A DNA stretch of 22,775 bases from JAAZBW01 sp035647855 (lineage in GTDB: Bacteria; Actinomycetota; Actinomycetes; Actinomycetales; Actinomycetaceae). The DNA is taken from NCBI GenBank assembly GCA_035647855.1, contig DASRMP010000085.1:1-22775 (forward strand), written 5' to 3'. The translations under genes and the position numbers were made by a program. Below the pieces are notes generated by a model. The model had not been told where the DNA came from. It searched no databases and saw nothing but the letters and a program-made list of their open reading frames with translations. Shown piece by piece: positions 12,938 to 20,746 of the stretch (its first letter is position 1; each line of letters opens with the position of its first letter).

Positions 12938-14308
12938 CTAGCTGTCCTTGTTGTACCGGCCCTGAGTCTCGTTCTCCTGGCGCCGGCGCTCGGCCGCGAG
13001 GCGCTTCTCGCGTGCGGCCTTCCGTTGCGCCGCCCGCTGCTCGTACCGCCGCTGGGCGCGTTCGGCGTCAGTCAGACCGTCCTTGCCGCGCACCTCTCCG
13101 TCGTCGACCACGGCCTCCTCGACGGCGTTGCCAACCTCCGGCTGCGGCTCCACCTCGGCCGGCTGCTCCCGCGCTGCCTGAGAAGCGGCGGCGGCCTTCC
13201 GGTCCTTGCGCGACTTCTTCTTGCCCCCACCCGCGGGCCGGGGGTTGCGCGCCTCCTCGGCGGCCTTCGCAGCAGCCTCTTCCTGCGCAGCCTTCTCGGC
13301 CTTGGCGGCCGCCTCCGCCTGGGCAGCCTCCATCCGCTCGTCCGGGTTGATGCCCTTCTTCTTCGCGCGCGCCTTTCCGATCGGCTGCACGCGCTGGCCT
13401 TCCGGCTGCACCTCTTCGGTCTTCCCCGCGTCCTCCTCCTCCGGAGGAAGCCCCTTGCGCACCCGACGGGCGCGGTCGCGGGCCTGCTTCGCCTTGTAGG
13501 CATCGGAGCCCGGGGCAGGGTTGCGGCGGATCATGTAGAACTGCTGCCCGATCGCCCACAGGTTGGAGACCACCCAATAGAGAAGCAGCCCCACCTGGAA
13601 GGCCACGCCCGTGACCGCGAAGACCACCGGCATCGCGTACATCATCATCTGCTGCTGCCGGAACATCGGGTTGTCCCTCGAAGACTCCGGCATGTTCTTC
13701 ATCGTGAGCTGGCGCATCGAGAAGAACTGACCGCCTGCCATGATCACGATCATGATGATCGTGACCACCTGGATGGTCAGGCTGTTGGGGAACTCGCCGG
13801 CCGTCATGAAGCTTGCGGCCAGCGGTGCCCCGAACACGGTGGAGTGCAGGGCGTCGCTCGCCAGCTCCGCCGTCAGTGGGCCAATCGATTCGCCCTTGGC
13901 ATAGACGCCGTCCTGGAGCGCCGGAAGTGCCCGCAGCACGTTGAACAAGCCGATGAAGATCGGCATCTGCACGAGCAGCGGCAGACACGACGCCATCGGA
14001 TTCGCGTTGTGCTTCTTGTAGAGAGCCATCATCTCTTGCTGCTGCGCCTGCTGCGAGACCGCGTCCTTCTTGCCCTTGTACTTCTTCTGCAGCGCCTGCA
14101 AATCGGGCTGCATCAGCTGCATGCCCCGCGAGGCCTTGATCTGCCTGAAGAACAGCGGCATGATCAGGATCCGGATCACGATGGTCAGCCCGACGATCGC
14201 AAGCGGCCACGCTATGCCCGGCCCGGCGTCGAACAACGGCTGCAGGAGGCCGTGGATGTTCACGAGGACCCACGCGATCGGCACCTCGATGAAGCTCATA
14301 AAATCCAT
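12938..14308 (-). CDS. yidC: membrane protein insertase YidC (Oxa1 family)
   Basis: A 456-residue Oxa1/YidC insertase of the short type without the large periplasmic domain. The first membrane segment starts near residue 8. PLAIVGLTIVIRILIMPLFF carries the conserved Arg in the hydrophilic groove, and the charged cytoplasmic hairpin with MQPDLQALQKKYKGKKDAVS follows. Later segments include NPMASCLPLLVQMPIFIGLF and QVVTIIMIVIMAGGQFFSMR. The C-terminal 150 residues are a charged, Lys/Ala/Glu-rich tail (for example EAAAKAEKAAQEEAAAKAAE), probably coiled coil and ribosome-binding; that is inference. YidC inserts membrane proteins with or without SecYEG. GGGAG lies 9 nt before the ATG, inside the last codons of yidD, whose stop is 6 bp upstream. 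Confidence 0.96.
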   Translation of the reverse strand: MDFMSFIEVPIAWVLVNIHGLLQPLFDAGPGIAWPLAIVGLTIVIRILIMPLFFRQIKASRGMQLMQPDLQALQKKYKGKKDAVSQQAQQQEMMALYKKHNANPMASCLPLLVQMPIFIGLFNVLRALPALQDGVYAKGESIGPLTAELASDALHSTVFGAPLAASFMTAGEFPNSLTIQVVTIIMIVIMAGGQFFSMRQLTMKNMPESSRDNPMFRQQQMMMYAMPVVFAVTGVAFQVGLLLYWVVSNLWAIGQQFYMIRRNPAPGSDAYKAKQARDRARRVRKGLPPEEEDAGKTEEVQPEGQRVQPIGKARAKKKGINPDERMEAAQAEAAAKAEKAAQEEAAAKAAEEARNPRPAGGGKKKSRKDRKAAAASQAAREQPAEVEPQPEVGNAVEEAVVDDGEVRGKDGLTDAERAQRRYEQRAAQRKAAREKRLAAERRRQENETQGRYNKDS

Positions 14309-14314
14309 CTGTGT

Positions 14315-14710
14315 CTACTCCCGGGTAGGCGTGTGTGGGTGGCTGTGGGGGTGCCCGTCACCGGCACCCGTCGGTCCGGGCACGTCCTCGTCGACGACGT
14401 CGTCAACCGGATCGGGCGGTATGGGAACCTCGAGGTCGGACCCGGGCGGGAAGTCGACCCCACCGTGTGACCACGGATTGCAGCGAAGCACGCGCCAGAC
14501 GGCGAGCCCGGTGCCTTTGAAGAAGCCCTGAACCCGGACGGCCTCGATGGCATACGCAGAGCAGCTCGGGTAGTACTTGCAGGTCGGTCCGAAGAGCGGG
14601 GAGATAGCGATCTGGTAGAAGCGCACCAGTTTGGTCGCGAGCCACTGGAGGGGATTAATCGCTCGTGTCCCGTCCGCGCGGGCGTTCCCGGTGTCCTCGA
14701 ACTGCGTCAT
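14315..14710 (-). CDS. yidD: membrane protein insertion efficiency factor YidD
   Basis: A 131-residue YidD (DUF37) protein. The family core is complete: RFYQIAISPLFGPTCKYYPS then CSAYAIEAVRVQGFFKGTGL and WRVLRCNPWSHGGVDFPP, with the conserved cysteines. YidD helps YidC insert membrane proteins and associates with the inner face of the membrane by an amphipathic helix. After residue 95 there is an extra acidic and Pro-rich tail ending in a His-rich run (GDGHPHSHPHTPTRE). The ATG overlaps the rnpA stop by 4 nt, which indicates translational coupling. Confidence 0.95.
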   Translation of the reverse strand: MTQFEDTGNARADGTRAINPLQWLATKLVRFYQIAISPLFGPTCKYYPSCSAYAIEAVRVQGFFKGTGLAVWRVLRCNPWSHGGVDFPPGSDLEVPIPPDPVDDVVDEDVPGPTGAGDGHPHSHPHTPTRE

Positions 14711-15054
14711 CGCAGTGCCTTGCGCCGCGCCGTCCCGATTGCCGCAGACAGGTCCTGCGCGAGTTCTGCCGACGACGAGCCGGCCGCGGCGGGCAGGGCC
14801 CGTACGACGACGCGCGCACCGGCTGGCAATTCCTTCACCCTCTCACGCATCAGGTGGCGCAACTGGCGCTGCACCCGGTGGCGGACGACTGAGTTGCCGA
14901 CCGCCTTCGAAACTACGAAACCCACCAGAGGCGGTTCCTGCGTACTGGTCTCACAAAGATGCACCACCAAGGTGCCCCTGGATCCGCGCGAACCGTGGCG
15001 TACCGTCTCGGAGAAATCGTCCGAGCGTCGCATTCGGTTCGGCGCGGACAGCAT
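14707..15054 (-). CDS. rnpA: ribonuclease P protein component
   Basis: A 115-residue RnpA, the protein subunit that helps RNase P RNA remove 5' leaders from tRNA precursors. It begins MLSAPNRMRRSDDFSETVRH; the RNR motif appears as KAVGNSVVRHRVQRQLRHLM, and the VVRALPAAA strand follows. The length is normal. The ATG overlaps the rpmH stop by 1 nt (TGATG), and the gene itself overlaps yidD, so rpmH-rnpA-yidD-yidC form one coupled operon. Confidence 0.96.
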   Translation of the reverse strand: MLSAPNRMRRSDDFSETVRHGSRGSRGTLVVHLCETSTQEPPLVGFVVSKAVGNSVVRHRVQRQLRHLMRERVKELPAGARVVVRALPAAAGSSSAELAQDLSAAIGTARRKALR

Positions 15055-15191
15055 CAGGCAGTCAGCGACTTGCGTCCCCGGGCGCGGCGGGCGTTGACGA
15101 TCCCGCGGCCTGCGCGGGTCCGCATGCGCAGACGGAAACCGTGGTTCTTGGAACGGCGCCGGTTGTTCGGCTGAAAAGTCCGCTTGGTCAC
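15054..15191 (-). CDS. rpmH: 50S ribosomal protein L34
   Basis: A 45-residue L34 that starts VTKRTFQPNNRRRSKNHGFR and ends ARRARGRKSLTA, an unmistakable match to the family. The frame is open further upstream, but the GTG at 15191 with GGAG 5 nt before it gives the standard length. L34 is a small, strongly basic protein of the large ribosomal subunit. It heads the operon that runs away from dnaA. Confidence 0.96.
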   Translation of the reverse strand: MTKRTFQPNNRRRSKNHGFRLRMRTRAGRGIVNARRARGRKSLTA

Positions 15192-15283
15192 AACTACTCC
15201 AAAACTTTGATGTGAAAGTGGCCGCTGCTGCCAGGTTCGGGGTCGGCGCACACGGGTGAGTCGACCGTTGTCGCGGCTTGTCA

Positions 15284-15313
15284 ACGGTACGAGAATTTCA
15301 GGCTGGGGGTCAA
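15284..15313 (-). promoter_or_regulatory. candidate rpmH promoter
   Basis: On the minus strand, TTGACC (15308-15313) and TACCGT (15284-15289) are separated by 18 bp. This gives a leader of roughly 85 nt before the rpmH GTG. A second TTGACA (15279-15284) overlaps it but has no matching -10. Confidence 0.45.
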
Positions 15314-15463
15314 CCGGCCGGGCGCGTGCCGATGATCACGTTACCGTCCCGTGAGGACTTTGTGAAAACCCTCCACACTTCCGGCACCTCCGCCGTGTCC
15401 CGTTGACAATGGGTAGTCGTTGCGACATGAGCCCGGTTCATCTGGTTATCATGGACACCACAC

Positions 15464-15484
15464 TTACCCACAACCTGTGGAAAA
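15464..15484. promoter_or_regulatory. inverted pair of DnaA-box-like sites upstream of dnaA
   Basis: TTACCCACA (15464-15472, plus) and TTTTCCACA (15476-15484, minus) face each other across 3 bp. Each differs from TTATCCACA by one base. They lie 40-60 bp before the dnaA start, a usual place for DnaA autoregulation. Confidence 0.5.
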
Positions 15485-15523
15485 AGCTGTGCATACATTT
15501 CGGCCTCAGGAAGGATACTGAGC

Positions 15524-16978
15524 GTGGAAACGGGTGACGGACTCTCAGACCTCTGGGCCGGCGTCGTCGAATCGCTCGCAGCTTCGAACGATGTCTCCCC
15601 AGCGGACCTCGCTTTCGCGCGCCTCAGCAAACCCCTCGGCATCATCGACGGCACCCTTCTCCTAGCCGTGCCCTCCACCATGGTCAAGGACCGGCTGGAG
15701 ATCCGTCTTCGTTCCGCCCTTCTCGAGACCCTGGCCCGATGGCCCGACGACGGCGTGCAACGCTTCGCCGTCACTGTGGACACCGGCCTCGGAGATTCCG
15801 ATGAGGAACCGCCACTACCCGCGGCCGCGGGCCCGGGCGCGACTCCGGCCCTGGTCGCAGTGCCAAGCCCGAGCCCGGTTCCTGTCCACGAGCCCACGTC
15901 TCGCCTCGCCCGGCCCACGCCGCGTGACGCGGACCCGTCCCGGCTGAATCCGAAGTACACGTTCGAGACGTTCGTCATCGGCCCGTCGAACCGGTTCGCA
16001 AGCGCAGCGGCCCGGGCAGTGGCGGAAGCTCCGGCCCGCGCGTACAACCCGCTCTTCATCTATGGCGGTTCCGGTCTCGGCAAGACGCACCTGCTGCACG
16101 CCATCGGCCACTACGCGCGCAACCTCATGCCTGAGCTGCGAGTTCGCTACGTCAACTCCGAGGAGTTCACGAACGATTTCATCAACTCCATCCGGGATGA
16201 CAAGGCGCAGAGCTTCCAGCGCCGCTACCGGAACGTGGATGTCCTCCTCATCGATGACATCCAGTTCCTCGGTGGCAAGGAGCAGACCGTGGAGGAGTTC
16301 TTCCACACCTTCAACTCGTTGCACAACGACCAGAAACAGGTGGTCATCACCTCCGACACCCCGCCCAAGAAGCTCCGCGGGTTCGAGGACCGGCTGATCT
16401 CCCGCTTCGAGTGGGGACTGCTCACGGACGTGCAGCCGCCTGACCTCGAGACACGGATCGCGATCCTTCAGAAGAAGTCCCAGGCCGAAGGGCTCAAGGC
16501 AGAGGACGAGGTACTTTCCTTCATCGCCACCCGGATCACAACCAACATCCGCGAGTTGGAGGGCGCACTCCTCCGGGTGACTGCGTTCGCGAACCTCAAC
16601 CAGCAGCCCGTCGAGCTTCCGCTCGCCGAGCTGGTGCTGCGCGACCTGGTCTCTGACGACGACCTCCAGGAGATCACACCGGCGCTCATCATCAAGGAGA
16701 CCTCGGAGTACTTCTCGATCTCGGTCGAGACGCTGCGCTCACCGGACAGATCCCGGCCGATCGCGACTGCGCGCCAGATCGCGATGTATCTCTGCCGCGA
16801 ACTCACCGATCTCTCACTGCCCAAGATCGGGCAGATGTTCGGCGGCCGCGACCACACCACTGTCATTTACGCCAACCGCAAGATCGCGGAAGGCATGCGA
16901 GAGAAGCGGGTCATATACAACCAGGTGACGGAGCTGACGAGCCGCATCAAGCAGCACGCACGCTCACACGGCGGCTGA
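15524..16978 (+). CDS. dnaA: chromosomal replication initiator protein DnaA
   Basis: A 484-residue DnaA with all four domains. Domain I is residues 1-90, and the variable Pro/Ala-rich linker (domain II) is about 91-145. The AAA+ domain starts at NPKYTFETFVIGPSNRFA, with Walker A GGSGLGKT at 181-188 and Walker B LLIDD at 241-245. The C-terminal domain IV has the DnaA-box-binding signature GGRDHTTVIYA at 440-450. DnaA binds 9-mer boxes at oriC and opens the duplex. The start is GTG at 15524, with AGGAAGG 9 nt upstream. It is the first gene of the rightward dnaA-dnaN-recF-gyrB arm. Confidence 0.98.
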   Translation: METGDGLSDLWAGVVESLAASNDVSPADLAFARLSKPLGIIDGTLLLAVPSTMVKDRLEIRLRSALLETLARWPDDGVQRFAVTVDTGLGDSDEEPPLPAAAGPGATPALVAVPSPSPVPVHEPTSRLARPTPRDADPSRLNPKYTFETFVIGPSNRFASAAARAVAEAPARAYNPLFIYGGSGLGKTHLLHAIGHYARNLMPELRVRYVNSEEFTNDFINSIRDDKAQSFQRRYRNVDVLLIDDIQFLGGKEQTVEEFFHTFNSLHNDQKQVVITSDTPPKKLRGFEDRLISRFEWGLLTDVQPPDLETRIAILQKKSQAEGLKAEDEVLSFIATRITTNIRELEGALLRVTAFANLNQQPVELPLAELVLRDLVSDDDLQEITPALIIKETSEYFSISVETLRSPDRSRPIATARQIAMYLCRELTDLSLPKIGQMFGGRDHTTVIYANRKIAEGMREKRVIYNQVTELTSRIKQHARSHGG

Positions 16979-17465
16979 CTTCCCGCACGGCGGCTGCTTT
17001 GACGCTCGCGGCCGCAATCCACAGGACGGCACCCCTCCTGACCAGCGATTTCCACAATCCGCCCCAGTTCATCGCTCCGGATCACACGAACTTGCTGTGG
17101 ATGAGCACTGAGTCTTGCGGCGCGATCTCGCTGCAAGACTGTCATCTCCACGGCCGAGGAGAGTTCCGCCGCCAACTCCTCACAATCCATCCAGATCCGG
17201 AATCGTTGGGACTCCGCGCCGAACCTCGCTTATCAACAGTTTCCCCAAGCGCTACTACTATGACTACCAAGATCTAATGGGGCATCTGATCCAACCAGCA
17301 TTGGTGTAGTCGAGGGAGACGGATCCCGCGAGCGCATCCCCAGGCCTCGCGGCTTGCCACCGGGAGGTCGCGATCCGTGACATTCTTGGATGAGTTGAAA
17401 GCCCGGCACGAGGACGAACCGTCCGCGAGGTCCTCGAGTCACGCAGAAGAGAAAAGTGAGACCAC
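16979..17465. other. oriC: dnaA-dnaN intergenic region, likely oriC
   Basis: A 487-bp non-coding gap. DnaA-box-like 9-mers are CAATCCACA (17015-17023), ATTTCCACA (17048-17056), TCATCCACA on the minus strand (17096-17104) and TTATCAACA (17230-17238). Two of them are one base from TTATCCACA. An AT-richer stretch with TACTAT (17256-17261) follows. In actinobacteria oriC usually lies in this gap. The boxes are few and imperfect, so limits are uncertain. The dnaN promoter should also lie here. Confidence 0.65.
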
Positions 17466-18596
17466 GTGAAGTTTCGAGTCGATCGGGATGTGCTCGCAGA
17501 GGCTGTCGCTTGGACGGCCCGTTCGCTGCCCACCAGGCCTGCAGTTCCGGTGCTCTCAGGAGTATTGATCGAAGCCGGTGATGACGGCACGTTGACGGTC
17601 TCGTCGTTCGACTACGATGTTTCGGCTCGCTGCGAGGTTCCTGCGACCGTGACGTTTGCCGGCGTCGTCGTCGTACCCGGCAAGATGCTCGCTGACATCG
17701 CGAAGGCGCTTCCACCGAAGCCTGTCGATGTCGAGCTGGACGGCACCCGCCTCACCATCACGTGCGGTGCCTCGCGGTTCGCGCTGCACTCGATGCCCAC
17801 CGAGGACTACCCGGCACTGCCGGAGCCGCCGGAAACGGCGGGGACGATCGAGTCCTCCGTGTTCTCCCAGGCCGTGATGCAGGTGACGGCCGCAGCTTCG
17901 CGAGACGAGACGTTGCCACTGCTCACCGGCGTCCGCGTGGAGATCGAGGGGGACACGATGACCCTCATGGCGACCGACCGTTACCGCCTCGCCATGAAGG
18001 AGGTCTCCTGGTCGCCGAACAGCCCGGGGTTCTCGGATGTCGCGCTGGTGCGGGCACGCACGCTGATTGACGTTGCCAAATCGATGAGTGCCGGCGAGAG
18101 CATTGAGATCGCACTCGGGACGGAGACGGGCAAGCAGATCATCGGGTTCGATGCCAGCGGCAAGGCCACCACCTCGCAGCTCATCGAGGGCGCGTACCCG
18201 CCCGTCCGCCGGCTGTTCCCGGACGAGACTCCCACGTACGCCGTCGTGAAGACGGACGAACTCGTGGAGGCGGCTCGCCGCGTCTCGCTCGTCGCGGAGC
18301 GGAACACGCCGGTCAGACTCGCCTTCACCGAAGGACAGGTGGTCCTCGAGGCCGGCCAGGGCGATGACGCCCAGGCGTCCGAGGCCGTGGAATGCGCCTT
18401 CACCGGGGAGGACATCACGACGGCGTTCAACCCTCACCTCTTTCTCGACGGGCTCACGGTCATGGGAACGCAGTGGGTACGGCTCGGCTTCACCCACCCG
18501 GCAAAGCCGGTGCTCATTTCCGGGCTCAAGTCGGAAAGCCCTGAGGACCAGGACAACTTCCTGTACCTCCTCATGCCGAACCGCTTCGTCAGCTAG
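17466..18596 (+). CDS. dnaN: DNA polymerase III subunit beta (sliding clamp)
   Basis: A 376-residue sliding clamp of normal length. It begins MKFRVDRDVLAEAVAWTARS followed by LPTRPAVPVLSGVLIEA, and ends in YLLMPNRFVS, the position of the usual C-terminal LLMPxR motif. Internal landmarks are FALHSMPTEDYPALP and MATDRYRLAMKEVSW. The ring-shaped dimer holds polymerase III on DNA. The GTG at 17466 was chosen by family alignment; the upstream AGTGAG is a weak ribosome site. It is followed at once by the gnd-like stub and recF. Confidence 0.97.
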   Translation: MKFRVDRDVLAEAVAWTARSLPTRPAVPVLSGVLIEAGDDGTLTVSSFDYDVSARCEVPATVTFAGVVVVPGKMLADIAKALPPKPVDVELDGTRLTITCGASRFALHSMPTEDYPALPEPPETAGTIESSVFSQAVMQVTAAASRDETLPLLTGVRVEIEGDTMTLMATDRYRLAMKEVSWSPNSPGFSDVALVRARTLIDVAKSMSAGESIEIALGTETGKQIIGFDASGKATTSQLIEGAYPPVRRLFPDETPTYAVVKTDELVEAARRVSLVAERNTPVRLAFTEGQVVLEAGQGDDAQASEAVECAFTGEDITTAFNPHLFLDGLTVMGTQWVRLGFTHPAKPVLISGLKSESPEDQDNFLYLLMPNRFVS

Positions 18597-18603
18597 GAGT
18601 GCC

Positions 18604-18684
18604 GTGCACATCGGAATGATCGGACTCGGCCTCACGGCCGGCAACATGGCGGAGCGGCTCTGCGCCGGCAGTTCTGCGGAGTAG
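18604..18684 (+). pseudogene. 26-codon stub resembling the start of 6-phosphogluconate dehydrogenase (gnd)
   Basis: A short frame, GTG at 18604 to TAG at 18682, reads MHIGMIGLGLTAGNMAERLC and then AGSSAE. The first 20 residues match the gnd N-terminus (typically xxIGMIGLGKMGGNMAERL). The Rossmann motif is already altered (GLGLTAG instead of GLGKMGG). AGGAG overlapping the dnaN stop lies 4 nt before the GTG, so the start signals look intact. In many actinobacteria gnd sits exactly here, between dnaN and recF, so this is best read as the 5' remnant of a deleted gnd. It may still be translated and could couple recF translation, since recF starts 16 nt after the stub's stop with no clear ribosome site of its own. 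Confidence 0.7.
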
Positions 18685-18700
18685 CGTTCCCGGGCACTGA

Positions 18701-19894
18701 ATGCATCTGTCTCATCTCGCGCTGTCCGATTTCAGGAACTACCACGAGGCCGTTGTCGAGTTCGAGCCTGGTGTGATGGTCCTCATCGGCGCAAACGGGC
18801 AGGGCAAGACGAACCTGGTCGAGGCGATCGCCTATCTCGGTACGTTCTCCTCGCACCGGGTGGCGGCCGATTCTGCGCTGGTTCGTGCCGGCACACCGGG
18901 CGCCGTCGTGAGAGCGAGGGCCATCGGCGGCGGCGGCCGGGCGAACACTCTCGAGCTGGAGATCATCTCCGGCAAGGCGAACCGCGCGCGCCTGAACCGC
19001 GCACCGGTGCGCCCGCGGGACCTGCTCGGGATCGTGCGCACGGTTGTGTTCGCGCCTGAGGACCTCGCGCTGGTCAAGGGTGATCCGGGTGAACGGCGCC
19101 GGATGCTGGACGAACTCATGGTTCTGCGTGCGCCCCGCCTGGCGGGGGTGAAGTCCGAGTACGAGAAGATTCTCCGCCAGCGGTCGGCGCTGCTGAAGCA
19201 ACTCGGCGGCCGGGGGCGGTCTGCGCGCCGGCCCGATCCGTACGCCGAGTCCACCCTCGACGTCTGGGACGGGCAGTTCGCCGCTGCGGGGGCGGAGATC
19301 GTGGTCGCCCGGGCGCAGCTCGCGGCGGAGCTCGCTCCGCACGTTGCGGCGGCGTACCGCGCCGTCGCCGATTCGGACAGGCTCGCGAGGATCGAGCTGC
19401 GGGCGTCCCTCGAGAAGGAGGAGACCCGCCTCGCGGACCAAGGCGCCGGAGAGGAAGCCGCCGGGCAGGACCTCACGGACGTGGAACTCGTGCGCGAACG
19501 ACTGATCGCGGCGATGCAGGCGCTCCGTCCCGCCGAGATGGACCGCGGTGTCTGCCTCGTGGGCCCCCACCGCGACGATCTTCACCTCGCGATCGGCGAT
19601 CTCCCCGCCAAGGGCTACGCATCGCATGGGGAGTCGTGGTCGTTGGCGCTCGCGCTGCGCATCGCGTCGTTCGAGCTGTTGCGTTCCGAGGATGAGGATC
19701 CGCCGATCCTCATCCTCGACGACGTCTTCGCGGAGCTCGATCTCCAGCGCCGGCGGCGGCTGGCCGCGATGGTCGGCGAGGCGGACCAGGTGTTCGTGAC
19801 GGCGGCGGTGCCCGCCGATGTGCCGGAGGAACTGGGTGGGGTGCGCTACGTCGTCGTGAATGGGACGATCAAGCGGGAGGAGGAAGCGGCGTGA
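18701..19894 (+). CDS. recF: DNA replication and repair protein RecF
   Basis: A 397-residue SMC-like ATPase. It begins MHLSHLALSDFRNYHEAVVE; Walker A GANGQGKT is at residues 30-37, the ABC-type signature region SHGESWSLALALRIA is at about 309-323, and Walker B ILILDD is at 336-341 followed by VFAELD. RecF with RecO and RecR loads RecA at gapped DNA. Upstream of the ATG at 18701 I see no good ribosome site (CCCGGGCACTGA), so translation may depend on re-initiation from the preceding gnd-like stub; that is inference. Its stop overlaps the start of the DUF721 gene by 4 nt. Confidence 0.96.
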   Translation: MHLSHLALSDFRNYHEAVVEFEPGVMVLIGANGQGKTNLVEAIAYLGTFSSHRVAADSALVRAGTPGAVVRARAIGGGGRANTLELEIISGKANRARLNRAPVRPRDLLGIVRTVVFAPEDLALVKGDPGERRRMLDELMVLRAPRLAGVKSEYEKILRQRSALLKQLGGRGRSARRPDPYAESTLDVWDGQFAAAGAEIVVARAQLAAELAPHVAAAYRAVADSDRLARIELRASLEKEETRLADQGAGEEAAGQDLTDVELVRERLIAAMQALRPAEMDRGVCLVGPHRDDLHLAIGDLPAKGYASHGESWSLALALRIASFELLRSEDEDPPILILDDVFAELDLQRRRRLAAMVGEADQVFVTAAVPADVPEELGGVRYVVVNGTIKREEEAA

Positions 19895-20502
19895 GCGGAA
19901 CGGCGGTGAGTGGGGCAGGTCCGGGACCGGACGAGGCCGGCCGCACCTCCGAGCTCGAGGAACGCGGAACCGGGCGCTTGGCGGACGTCGATGACACGGC
20001 TGCCTTCCAGGCACTCGAGCGCGCGCGCAAGCTTGCGAAGAACCCGGCCGCGCGGCGCCGGAAGTATCCGAGAACGGGCATCGCACCGGCCGGCATCAGC
20101 GCCGGTCCGGGCCTGGGTGACGCGGGGAGCGGGGCGAAGCCGTCCCGGCGTGACCCGCAGCGGCTCGGTGACCTCGCCGAGGCCCTCCTGGACGCGCGCG
20201 GCTGGAGCGAGGAAGTCGAGTCGGCGAGCGTGATCACCCGCTGGCGGGAGATCGTCGGCGATGACATCGCGAACCACACGCGCATCGAACACTTCGCGGA
20301 GGGGCGGCTCGTCGTCCGTGCGAGCTCCACCGCGTGGGCCACGAACCTGAAGTTCCTGCTCGGACAGGTCCGGAGCCGGATCGCGGAGGTGGTCGGTCCG
20401 GAGGTCGTGACGGAGATCGTTGTGCTGGGGCCGAAGGCACCGAGTTGGCAGCACGGCATCAGGTCCGTGAAGGGCCGCGGGCCCCGGGACACGTACGGAT
20501 GA
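19891..20502 (+). CDS. DUF721 domain protein (DciA-like)
   Basis: A 203-residue protein. The first 90 residues are charged, low-complexity and probably disordered. The DUF721 domain occupies about 90-190: DPQRLGDLAEALLDARGWSE, VITRWREIVGDDIANHTRIE, LVVRASSTAWATNLKFLLGQ, and a final VLGPKAPSWQHGIRSVKGRG. It is almost always found between recF and gyrB in actinobacteria. Related DUF721/DciA proteins load or activate the replicative helicase in bacteria lacking DnaC/DnaI; that role is established for some members and only likely here. The GTG start overlaps the recF stop (GTGA), indicating coupled translation. Confidence 0.9.
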   Translation: MSGTAVSGAGPGPDEAGRTSELEERGTGRLADVDDTAAFQALERARKLAKNPAARRRKYPRTGIAPAGISAGPGLGDAGSGAKPSRRDPQRLGDLAEALLDARGWSEEVESASVITRWREIVGDDIANHTRIEHFAEGRLVVRASSTAWATNLKFLLGQVRSRIAEVVGPEVVTEIVVLGPKAPSWQHGIRSVKGRGPRDTYG

Positions 20503-20570
20503 TGTGGGCCGTAACGGGAAACGCGGAAATCGCCCGCTGAGCGATTCAACCCCTCGCCACGTGGGGTGAG

Positions 20571-20579
20571 TCATCCACA
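20571..20579 (+). promoter_or_regulatory. single DnaA-box-like site upstream of gyrB
   Basis: TCATCCACA differs from TTATCCACA by one base and is identical to the site at 17096-17104. It lies 32 bp before the gyrB -10 candidate. A single box is weak evidence. Confidence 0.3.
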
Positions 20580-20610
20580 GCCTCAGAGGCGTTTGAAGCG
20601 GCTTTTGGGG

Positions 20611-20616
20611 TAGAAT
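20611..20616 (+). promoter_or_regulatory. candidate gyrB -10 box
   Basis: TAGAAT is a good actinobacterial -10 match. A TTGAAG (20593-20598) lies only 12 bp before it, too close for a standard -35. The leader to the gyrB GTG would be about 125 nt. Supercoiling-sensitive gyrB promoters often lack ideal spacing, but that is inference. Confidence 0.4.
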
Positions 20617-20660
20617 CGGGCACAGTAGCCCGCCTCCGGAACGCCTTAACGCGGTTCAAA

Positions 20661-20672
20661 TGACGTACGTCA
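20661..20672. promoter_or_regulatory. 12-bp perfect palindrome in the gyrB leader
   Basis: TGACGTACGTCA is fully self-complementary and lies about 50 bp after the -10 candidate, within the predicted leader. It could be an operator that blocks elongation. No known protein can be assigned. Confidence 0.35.
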
Positions 20673-20746
20673 CATCGCGCCGGTGGAGCGGGCTGCGATG
20701 GTGTCCGGAATCGGGCACCGTCACCTCGCTCTAAGGAGAACCCCGC

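Larger units (their letters stand above)
15192..15523. other. divergent rpmH/dnaA control region
   Basis: A 332-bp gap without genes. The rpmH-proximal half holds a candidate rpmH promoter (15284-15313). The dnaA-proximal half has TTGACA at 15403-15408 without a good -10 at the usual distance, a TGGTTATCAT extended -10-like stretch near 15443-15452, and a pair of DnaA-box-like 9-mers just before dnaA. Confidence 0.6.

Noticed and set aside
12905..14470. 521-codon plus-strand open frame
   Set aside because: It is antisense to yidC and yidD, which are certain. Its Leu/Arg/His-rich product is the usual shadow of a high-GC gene.
17461..17478. parS-like CCACGTGAAGTTTC at the dnaN start
   Set aside because: Only the core CACGTGAA is shared; the left arm does not match and the bases are explained by the conserved MKFR coding sequence.
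18632..20086. 484-codon minus-strand open frame opposite recF
   Set aside because: It is antisense to recF; the His/Arg-rich shadow composition gives no family match.
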